Assembly: GCA_947176475.1 (NCBI GenBank)
Contig: CAMWQX010000011.1
Coordinates: forward strand, 1-12,539
Reading direction: 5' to 3'
From: an uncultured Bacillota bacterium
GTDB lineage: Bacteria > Bacillota_I > Bacilli_A > RF39 > UBA660
Length of the DNA stretch: 12,539 nt
The first letter of the stretch is position 1. Every line of letters starts with the position of its first letter. The notes under the pieces are model-generated. The model was not told the origin of the DNA and did no database searches. It worked only from the letters and a program-made list of their open reading frames with translations. Of this stretch, positions 1 to 7,600 are shown in pieces. The translations under genes were made by a program, and so were the position numbers.

Positions 1-55
1 ATTCTATTTTCTTCCATACTTAATAATATGATTAGTTATGTTTTTTTATAAAAGT

Positions 56-84
56 TTGCATTTATTTTTAATATATGATAACAT
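56..84 (+). promoter_or_regulatory. Promoter of the moxR-like operon
   Basis: A -35 box TTGCAT (56-61) and a -10 box TAACAT (79-84) are separated by 17 nt, and TGA directly precedes the -10, giving an extended -10 (TGn). The transcription start would be near 91, leaving a leader of about 20 nt before the Shine-Dalgarno site of the first gene. Sequence 1-55 is AT-rich and shows no gene or convincing hairpin. Confidence 0.5.
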
Positions 85-111
85 ATACAACTTGAAAAAG
101 TGGGGGATATT

Positions 112-1047
112 ATGGCTGTAGATACGGATCAAATTAAAGAATATTATTTACAAGTAAGGGGATATTTAGATACTTTATTAGTAGGACAAAAGAAAGCAAA
201 AGATGTAATAACAGCGGCTTTGTTATGTGATAAGAATAGTCATATATTGCTTATGGGAATGCCAGGTACAGGTAAATCAACTATTTCCAATAATATAGCA
301 AGGAATTTTGATTCAAAGAAGATATCTATTACGTCTGATTTATTACCAAGTGATATTTTAGCTGCTATTATTAATAAAAAGGATACGCTTCAAACACTTC
401 AACTTGAAGAATTAAATCGTGCTAGTGGAAAGGTTTTATCCGTTCTTATTGAGCTGCTAGCTGATAATAAAATAACTTGTGAATCGGGAGAAGTGGGATT
501 TTCGGATTTTTATGTAATTGCTACACAGAATGATTCAGAGATAGCCGGTATATTTGATGTACCTCTAGCTGTATATGATCGCTTTGACGTTAGTATTAAT
601 ATGGAAGATTTAACTTTTGAAGAATTAGAGCAAGTTTTATTTGAATATAAGGCAGTAGTGGAAAAAGCTAACTTTGATTTAAAAAATGTCGTTGATGTGA
701 CTTCAAAAGCTGTAGCTGATTTTGTTTTTGATAAAGAAGATAGAAGAGTTATAATGGAAGCCACTCGCGAATTAGATACTAAAACTTTCTCGAATCAAAG
801 ATTATTTGGAAGTTCGAATATTCGTGGGCATCAATTTGCAATGAAAATGGCAGCATTACATGCTTATGTAGCTGGAAGAGAATGGATAATGCCAGATGAT
901 ATTGCGGATTATATCAATAATATTTATCGTCATAGGATAAATCAATTTCTCTTAAAAATGCATGATGAACAGGCATCTACAGCTATGGAAGAAATAAGAA
1001 AAAAAGTTCTCAATATTGAAAGAGATAATGTATCGGTGAAGAAATGA
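112..1047 (+). CDS. MoxR-family AAA+ ATPase
   Basis: A 311-residue AAA+ ATPase of the MoxR type, expected to act as a cytoplasmic chaperone-like ATPase that remodels a partner encoded beside it. Visible motifs are Walker A GMPGTGKS (49-56), a Walker B/NR segment QLEELNRA (97-104), sensor 1 VIATQND (135-141), an arginine-finger-like DRFD (156-159), and a C-terminal lid with NIRGHQ around Arg238. The MoxR consensus is DEiNRA and ATQNP; here the first Walker B acid is Glu99 instead of Asp, and Asp141 replaces Pro. An in-frame GTG at 100 lies upstream, but GGGGGA at 102-107 is well placed for the ATG at 112, so I chose that start. The stop overlaps the next start as ATGA, so the two genes are probably translationally coupled. 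Family assignment is strong; the substrate is unknown. Confidence 0.88.
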   Translation: MAVDTDQIKEYYLQVRGYLDTLLVGQKKAKDVITAALLCDKNSHILLMGMPGTGKSTISNNIARNFDSKKISITSDLLPSDILAAIINKKDTLQTLQLEELNRASGKVLSVLIELLADNKITCESGEVGFSDFYVIATQNDSEIAGIFDVPLAVYDRFDVSINMEDLTFEELEQVLFEYKAVVEKANFDLKNVVDVTSKAVADFVFDKEDRRVIMEATRELDTKTFSNQRLFGSSNIRGHQFAMKMAALHAYVAGREWIMPDDIADYINNIYRHRINQFLLKMHDEQASTAMEEIRKKVLNIERDNVSVKK

Positions 1048-3968
1048 ATATAATGCATTTGTTCAAAAGAGTAAAAGAACTAGAAAAAGAAATAGTTATA
1101 AGAGATGATTTGCTATTAATTAAGAGAAAAGGCGATTTATATGATGTAATTTCCCAAAAACGAAATGCAACTCCGGATAGTTTTTTAAGAAAAACGATAA
1201 AAGCTCATGCTTTGATACTTTCAAGGATAGTTTATCTTTATTTAGTACTTTTAAGAAGGATAAAGAATTCATTTGCTCCGATTGAGAAAGTAAAAGCGGC
1301 TCAAGATGAAATACGTGATTATTTGGGAATACCTGTGGATTTATATCGTACTAAGGATATATATGTAAAAGAAAGAAATAGAACAGTTGGACTTTTATAT
1401 GGGGATTATCACGCAGCAGTTGATGGTAAAACTCATAGACCATCAAGAGAAGATTTGATAAAAAATCTAAAAAAGATTGAGGCTTTCTGTTCGAAGTATG
1501 GAATTAATGAAATATATATTGATGAATTTTTCTTAAGACGTTACTTGGGAAAAGAGTTTTTAAGCAATTTTAAGAATATATATCACTCAGAGATTATGAG
1601 GCATAAAGACTCTGATGTAAAAGATTTTTTGCAAATTGGGGTAAATATATATGGTTTAAAGTTAATTATCATGCAACTGGAAAATAATAAATTTGATAAT
1701 GATTATATATATTCTTTTAAAGATAAGATAAGTGATCAAATTGTAAAAGATGCTATTGATACTTTTAAATATAATAATAATGCTTTAGAATTATTGCGAA
1801 GCTTAAAAGCACGCTTGAATTTACATATTAATGATGAAGGTATAACTCGTGATCGTGTATATGGGAAAATATATCAAACTTATGAATTAGGGGATGCTTT
1901 TTTAAGAGTTAGTGTAGCTGATGCTAATGGTAATCTAATAAGTAGAAATATTATTAGTTTATATAATTATTTAGGAACAAGTGATTTTTCTAGTTTAGAG
2001 GAACGTGCTAATGCATCACTTGATAATAAGGAGATAAATCAAATGGCTCTTTTATATCTTCATTTATTGGGAGAAAGACCAAGAAAAGACTTGATAAGTG
2101 AAGAACCATATTCTCTTTATGATTATATATATGAAAAGTATATAACGACTAAACATAATAAGAAGGTACCTTGGATAAAAACAAGACTGCAAAAATTTAT
2201 GGCAGAGGGAGAGCAATATGCTATTGCAATTTTTTCCGTATTTTTAGCTATTGTCTTAGCTTTTTTACTAAGATTCATACCGAATCATTTACCTTTTCTT
2301 AATGGATTTATTGATAATTATAATAGTTTTTTAGATAGTGTTGAATCTACTTACGGTAAGTCATATGAAATGGAAAAGAATCTTTTTGGTCGTTTTAGGC
2401 AGATGATTGAGAAATTTTTTCCTAAAGATATGCAAGATGAGATTCTTAACTATGCTCAAGACGAGATGGAGTATGGAAATCAAGGAGGACCTAAAAAGGT
2501 TGCTGAAATTGAGTGGTTTACGGATGATGAGAGACCTTTATACTTTATGAATCAATATGCTAGTAGAGCTCATTTCTATGGTGGAGAGTTAGAGTTTTAT
2601 CTAAGCGATTGTACAGCTCGTTTTAGTAGAATTGTGGATTGTGAACCATTATTTCAGATAAAGGTTCCAATTGATAAAAAAGATTTTGAAGATATCGATG
2701 ATGAGTCATTCTTTCGTTTACCTTTAGAAGCTTGTCCAATAGGAAACGAATACGCTTTAGCGAAAGTTATTATTAAAGATGAAAAAGATGAGTCGAAGTG
2801 CATTGTAATTGATGAAGAGTGGTATGATCATAACTGGTGGGGATTATCACAAGAAGAAAAAGAAATTTTTAAATCAATGGAAATGCCAATGTCTTACTTT
2901 GTATATGGTTTAAGTGAAAGGGCATCTCAGGTGTCAGATCAATACAATATAGATGAGCGTGATTATACGAAGAATATTACAGAAAACGAAGCAAAAGAGG
3001 CCATAGTTAGGGGCCTTGGCTTAGATGAACATGCAACAAGAGAAGAGATTAATGATGCAATTGCTTCAAAAGATTTTACTAAATATCCTTTATATGCTCC
3101 AACATTAGAAACAGATGAAACCGACTTTTATGAAAAAATAGCATCTTTAGATAGTATTGATATCAATTTAGCAGCAGTATTGACAACAATGGCTAATGAA
3201 GGATTTGTATATACTGTAGGCTATAAAAATGAAAATAATGATGAAAGTTTATTAACTAATGAAGCTTATGTATGGGCGATGAATCCATATGGGCAAGTGA
3301 TTGATTTTCTAGATTATTTTGACGAAGAATCACCTTCTAATTCAAGTGATGAGGTTGGTGAAGAGCAACAAGAGAAAATAGATGATTGGGCGACTGAACA
3401 AAATGATGATATAAACATGTCGTCTAATGATAAAAATCAAGAAGATGAAACTGACAAAGATAGAGAAGAAGAGAAAGATGATTGGGCGACTGATAAGAAG
3501 AATAGTAAAATTAAAGAAGTGTTGAAGAATGTGCGCTTGTGGGCTCAGGAACATCATGTGTCTTATTATGTGGCAGCTATCATTGCTGTTATGATTATAT
3601 ATAATATGTTTGGACGTAAAATTCAGTTAAAATTGCAATTTAGGAATACCTATAAGACTTTAGAAGATGAGAATTTAGCAAAGACTTATGCTGAGTTATT
3701 GGAGTTTATTTATGGCAAAGAATGTTCACCACGTGAGATGGAAACATCAGAAATGATTGAACTGATTGATAAGCAATTTCAAGCCCTTGATGATGAGAAG
3801 ATTGATGCCTTACTTGAAAGTTTAAAATCGACAATTAAGGAAAGTGATGAAAAAGAATCTCTAAAAAGAGTTGAGAATTTACTTCGAACTATTCCTTTTA
3901 TTAAGGAAAAAAAGGATATTTTAAGCTTACGTTATAAGGTTTTAGAAAAGGTAAAAAAGGAACTATAA
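1044..3968 (+). CDS. Large two-TM membrane protein, degenerate transglutaminase-like/DUF4129-like, MoxR partner
   Basis: This 974-residue protein starts inside the moxR stop codon, with GGTGA at 1035-1039 as Shine-Dalgarno; a second ATG at 1053 is possible. Two clear membrane segments lie at about 392-409 and 841-856. Basic residues before the first and after the second suggest that both ends are cytoplasmic and 411-840 is outside. Residues 700-755 resemble the core of a transglutaminase: a helix, then VYTVGY (722-727), then EAYVWAMN (740-747) and VIDF (752-755). The catalytic Cys position is Ile or Asp (705-707) and the His position is Glu740; only Asp754 fits, so it is probably enzymatically dead. 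A strongly acidic linker (about 757-830) precedes TM2, and the tail after 865 resembles DUF4129. MoxR operons commonly carry transglutaminase/DUF4129 membrane proteins, which supports this reading. Residues 1-390 match nothing I know. The fold claim is inference. Confidence 0.6.
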   Translation: MNIMHLFKRVKELEKEIVIRDDLLLIKRKGDLYDVISQKRNATPDSFLRKTIKAHALILSRIVYLYLVLLRRIKNSFAPIEKVKAAQDEIRDYLGIPVDLYRTKDIYVKERNRTVGLLYGDYHAAVDGKTHRPSREDLIKNLKKIEAFCSKYGINEIYIDEFFLRRYLGKEFLSNFKNIYHSEIMRHKDSDVKDFLQIGVNIYGLKLIIMQLENNKFDNDYIYSFKDKISDQIVKDAIDTFKYNNNALELLRSLKARLNLHINDEGITRDRVYGKIYQTYELGDAFLRVSVADANGNLISRNIISLYNYLGTSDFSSLEERANASLDNKEINQMALLYLHLLGERPRKDLISEEPYSLYDYIYEKYITTKHNKKVPWIKTRLQKFMAEGEQYAIAIFSVFLAIVLAFLLRFIPNHLPFLNGFIDNYNSFLDSVESTYGKSYEMEKNLFGRFRQMIEKFFPKDMQDEILNYAQDEMEYGNQGGPKKVAEIEWFTDDERPLYFMNQYASRAHFYGGELEFYLSDCTARFSRIVDCEPLFQIKVPIDKKDFEDIDDESFFRLPLEACPIGNEYALAKVIIKDEKDESKCIVIDEEWYDHNWWGLSQEEKEIFKSMEMPMSYFVYGLSERASQVSDQYNIDERDYTKNITENEAKEAIVRGLGLDEHATREEINDAIASKDFTKYPLYAPTLETDETDFYEKIASLDSIDINLAAVLTTMANEGFVYTVGYKNENNDESLLTNEAYVWAMNPYGQVIDFLDYFDEESPSNSSDEVGEEQQEKIDDWATEQNDDINMSSNDKNQEDETDKDREEEKDDWATDKKNSKIKEVLKNVRLWAQEHHVSYYVAAIIAVMIIYNMFGRKIQLKLQFRNTYKTLEDENLAKTYAELLEFIYGKECSPREMETSEMIELIDKQFQALDDEKIDALLESLKSTIKESDEKESLKRVENLLRTIPFIKEKKDILSLRYKVLEKVKKEL
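3381..3493 (+). repeat. Two copies of a 17-bp direct repeat coding for DDWAT
   Basis: The sequence GATGATTGGGCGACTGA occurs at 3381-3397 and again, exactly, at 3477-3493, 96 bp apart and in the same frame. It encodes DDWAT at residues 780-784 and 812-816, in the acidic linker just before the second membrane segment. It looks like a small internal duplication in a disordered linker. Confidence 0.85.
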
Positions 3969-3989
3969 TTGATTATAATTTGGGTAAAT

Positions 3990-4019
3990 TTGACAAATGA
4001 ATATCAATTGTGGTAAACT
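3990..4019 (+). promoter_or_regulatory. Upstream promoter (P1) of the 139-aa gene
   Basis: TTGACA (3990-3995) and TAAACT (4014-4019) are 18 nt apart, with TGG just before the -10 (extended -10). Transcription would start near 4026, giving a leader of about 90 nt. It lies 64 bp upstream of a second, stronger promoter. The ATTTGACAAAT surrounding its -35 recurs exactly at the 9148 promoter. Confidence 0.5.
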
Positions 4020-4053
4020 AAACGTCACATATGGGGATATCATTTACTCTAAA

Positions 4054-4083
4054 TTGACAATAGATGATTTTAAGTGATATAAT
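4054..4083 (+). promoter_or_regulatory. Main promoter (P2) of the 139-aa gene
   Basis: A consensus TTGACA (4054-4059) and TATAAT (4078-4083) are separated by 18 nt, with TGA before the -10 (extended -10). Predicted start is near 4090, about 28 nt before the ATG at 4118. No terminator is visible between the 974-residue gene and this promoter, so some read-through is possible. Confidence 0.8.
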
Positions 4084-4117
4084 TAATATGTAATTAAGGA
4101 ATAAGGGGGACATTTTT

Positions 4118-4537
4118 ATGAAGGGATTTATTCTTGATTATATTAATGAAAATGAGTTTCGTAAATTGGAACGTGCATTAAAAAAATATAATATGTTAGC
4201 ATTTAAGAAACTTAATTTTGAATACTATCCATCATTACGTAATGGTAAATTTGTTGGGGAATTAATGTCATCAGATCAAAAGAAGAAGACGGAAACCTAT
4301 GAACTTAAATTACCAAGTGATCACTTGTTTACGCAAGTACATGGAGAAGTAAAATTAAGATATATTGTATATAAAGAACAAAATATTGTTATGTTAGATA
4401 CAATAATGCCAACAGATATTTTACTTGAAGGACACGTAGCTGAGTTATCAACATATAAGGGTGTAATGATTTCTAAAGCTAATGCCGATAAGGAAAAATT
4501 TATGATTAATTTATTTTCAGCAATGGATGATAAATAG
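4118..4537 (+). CDS. Hypothetical protein, 139 aa
   Basis: I do not recognise this protein. It is 139 residues, soluble, with no signal peptide or membrane segment. A basic N-terminal helix (about 11-32) is followed by mostly strand-like sequence (about 34-115) and a short C-terminal helix (about 120-137). It has no cysteine and no obvious catalytic motif. The start is well supported by AAGGGGGA at 4103-4110, 7 nt before the ATG. It is monocistronic, with two promoters upstream and a hairpin terminator right after the stop, so it is probably well expressed and separately controlled. A small cytoplasmic or nucleic-acid-associated role is possible, but nothing in the sequence shows it. Confidence 0.85.
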   Translation: MKGFILDYINENEFRKLERALKKYNMLAFKKLNFEYYPSLRNGKFVGELMSSDQKKKTETYELKLPSDHLFTQVHGEVKLRYIVYKEQNIVMLDTIMPTDILLEGHVAELSTYKGVMISKANADKEKFMINLFSAMDDK

Positions 4538-4544
4538 AACTTTT

Positions 4545-4569
4545 ACTCACAGTTAATGTGAGTTTTTTT
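4545..4569 (+). terminator. Rho-independent terminator after the 139-aa gene
   Basis: A 7-bp stem ACTCACA (4545-4551) / TGTGAGT (4557-4563), with loop GTTAA, is followed by a run of T (4563-4569). It begins 8 nt after the stop codon. Confidence 0.85.
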
Positions 4570-4593
4570 ATGGTAATATGGTGGATTTTAGGA

Positions 4594-4599
4594 TATAAT
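4594..4599 (+). promoter_or_regulatory. -10 box of the giant sigma gene
   Basis: A perfect TATAAT lies 26 bp before the ATG at 4625. The -35 position (around 4571-4576, TGGTAA) does not resemble TTGACA and there is no TGn extension. Transcription may therefore need an activator or another sigma factor, or come partly from read-through. The context TTTAGGATATAATAA resembles that of the 10610 box. Confidence 0.5.
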
Positions 4600-4624
4600 A
4601 AACTATTGAGATGGTGGATGTGCT

Positions 4625-7600
4625 ATGGATGAGATAAAAAACTCAGAAAATCTACTTGTCGAATCTGATTCATACGAGGAAGAACTAGACTCGCAAGAGG
4701 AAACTGATCCAATGGATGAGGCAGCTCTGGAAGAAGTAGAGGTAGAAGAAGTCACGGATGATGATATAAGCGATGAGAAACTCTTAGAGGGTATGGAAGA
4801 TAATACCGTTCTTTTAGATGCTGTTAGACAATATTTGATATCGATAGGAAAATACCGTATGCTTTCAGGACCCGAGCAGTTAGAACTGGCCAAAAGATAT
4901 AAAGATGGCGATATGGAAGCAAGGGAATTGCTTATTGTTCATAATTTGCGTCTAGTAGTTGTAATAGCTAAAAAGCTGTTACGATATGCTCGTAGAATGG
5001 AACTTTTGGATTTGATTCAAGAGGGAAATCTTGGTCTTATGAAGGCTGTTGATCTATATGATCCGAGTTTGAATTTCTATTTTTCGACATATGCATATCG
5101 GGCAATATTCACGCATATTCAAAGATCCATAAATGAAAAAGATAATCTAATGCATACTCCATCATGGGTTAGAATAACATATCATAAATTTAAGGAATTT
5201 AGAAAAGAATATATGATTGAACATGGAGTTGAACCTCCTGCGGAAGTTGTTAAAGATAGATATAAGATTACAGATAAGACTTATCGTGCTTTAGTCAATT
5301 TTGAACATAATGTCTTAAATCCTCGCAGTTTAGATGAAAAACTTGATGATGGAGATAAAGAGGCAGATTCTTTAGAGAACTTTATTCCTGATGTTGAGAT
5401 TGGTTATGGAAATTTAGATGATGAAGTTGATAAGCGAATATATATGCATGTACTAAAAGAAGCATTGACTCCTTATGAATATTATATTGTTTATTATAGA
5501 TTGTTAGCTAATGAAATTAAAACTTTGGAAGAAGTGGGAGGGGTCTTTGGACTTACACGTGAACGTATTAGGCAAGTGGAGAGCAAGGCTATTAATAAAG
5601 CAAGAGCAGTATTGAAGTCTAATGGACTTAAAAAAAATAATTTATCAATAAAAAGTATTATGCAGGAAAATTTTATTCCTACTAGTGTTGAGGATGTAGT
5701 TATTTTATCTGAATTAAAAGAAAATATAAACGAAGAAGATTATTATATCTTTTATCATATTTGGTATAAAAAGGTTAATGTAAGTGTTGTTGCTAAAAAA
5801 CTAGCATTGAGTGATATTGAAATAAAAAAACGCGTTCAAAAAATAGTAACTAAATATTCGGATTTAGTTACTGATTCACAATATGCTAGAAATAGATTTT
5901 TGGATTTGGTTAGCGAAAAAAGTGCATCAAAAGTATATAATAAAATACTTGAACTTGAACCAACTTTTAATCCTATAGAAGTGACAGTTAGAATTATTAA
6001 AAATATGAGTTACAAACAAGCACGTCAAATGGTCGGCGATTTATATGAAAAAAAATTTAGTGAAAGAGATAGAAGACTGTTTGACCTATACTTTGATCAA
6101 TCGATAAAAACTGTTCATCCAAGTATAATTGAGAAGACAAGAGCGAAGATTAATGCTATTAATTCACATTATCAAGATTCTCCTTATATAGATAAGAAAA
6201 AATTATATCAAGTTATGATTGATAATGAAGATAAATACGTGTCTCCATCTATTGAACTTTTAAAAAAGACATTTTTTAAGGAGGAATCTGGCTATGATGG
6301 ACCTGCTCCTAAAGGAGAGAAAATAAGTGCAGCATATTACCTTAATCTTTTTGAAAGACTCTATTACAATTTAGATGAGTTTGGAACATATTTTATTCCC
6401 AAAGAAGCAGTGGAAAAAATCATATATGGTACGAGATATCGCTTTACGGATGAAGAACAGAAAATAATGGCGCTTAAATATGGGCTTAATGGCATGCGCG
6501 AACATACTTTAGTTGAGATGGCGGAAATGTATGGGATGGATTATATAACGATGCATGATAAATATCACAATATTAATTATAGAGTGATAGATATTTATGT
6601 GGGACGTCATGTTATGAATAATTATTCGAATCCAAGAAGATATGCAAAATATATTAATGATGAAAGATATATAATGACACCGGAAACAAGAGAAGCTTCA
6701 AGATTATACTTTTTAGAGGGTAAAACTTATAAAGAGATAGTTGATATCATGGGAATAAGAGATACGACGAGAGTATCAAATATTTTAACAGAAGCAGCGA
6801 GAAAAATGGATTTTTGGGACTATGGTATGGTGGATATACCTGTTTACGAACCTTATTTGGTAGATAATGTTTTTGATAAATATTTTTTAACACCTTTAGA
6901 GAAGAAGGTTATTCGCCTTAGAACTGATGAAGGTCTTATGCCTGATGATGTCATATATCTATTGGGAGATGAAATAAAAGATATTGATATTGGTTCATTA
7001 ATGCAAAACTTTACGAATAAATATATTTATTTAAATGGTAAAAAAGTAATAACGATAAAGGATATAAGATATCAAGTGGTTTGTCCGATTTGTGATTCAG
7101 TTTTAGATGAAGAGGAAAGAGAAATAGTTGCCTACATGTATGGCATAATATGTGAATATAATCTAGAGGGAAAAAGATTAGAACAAGCTGATATTGCTCT
7201 AGAACTTGGATATGAACAATATGAACTTAGCAATAAAATTGATCATATTAATCGTTCTTTGTGTGGTCATGTATTGGGAATGGTAAATGCCCAATTTTCG
7301 GAATATACAAAGGATGAAATTAGAGAGTTATTAAAAGATCCGCATTTACCAATAACTGATTATGAAAAGGATCTTTTAGCAGCTGTTAAAGGATTAGATG
7401 GAAAATATTGGACAGTCGCAGAATTAAGTGACGAATATGATCAAAACAACGGAAGTATAATAAGAAGAATAAATCGAGCAATTCTTTCGATAAAGAAGTA
7501 TCAGGCGGGTGAATTAGATAAAAAAATTATCTATGAGGTTGATATTGAACCTATTTTGAAATACTTTGGCGAATATTATAGAAAAATAATTATCATGCGC

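Noticed and set aside
1..55. Terminator of a gene left of the window
   Set aside because: A T-run is present (41-47) but no convincing stem precedes it.
100..111. GTG start for the MoxR gene
   Set aside because: It overlaps the GGGGGA ribosome site that serves the ATG at 112 and has no site of its own.
3342..3557. Minus-strand frames inside the large genes (for example 3342-3557, 4603-4893, 10296-10571, 11363-11824)
   Set aside because: They are antisense shadows of well-supported plus-strand genes and have low-complexity Ser/Phe/Ile-rich products.
3988..3998. ATTTGACAAAT palindrome as an operator
   Set aside because: TTGACAA is close to palindromic by itself, so AT-rich flanks produce this easily; two copies are not enough.
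3997..4077. 26-codon frame between the 974-aa and 139-aa genes
   Set aside because: No ribosome site, and it lies across both promoters.
7082..7264. Zinc site from CPIC (820-823) with Cys843 and Cys880 in the giant sigma protein
   Set aside because: The spacing is irregular and the second pair lies inside helices of a region-4-like unit; too weak to call.
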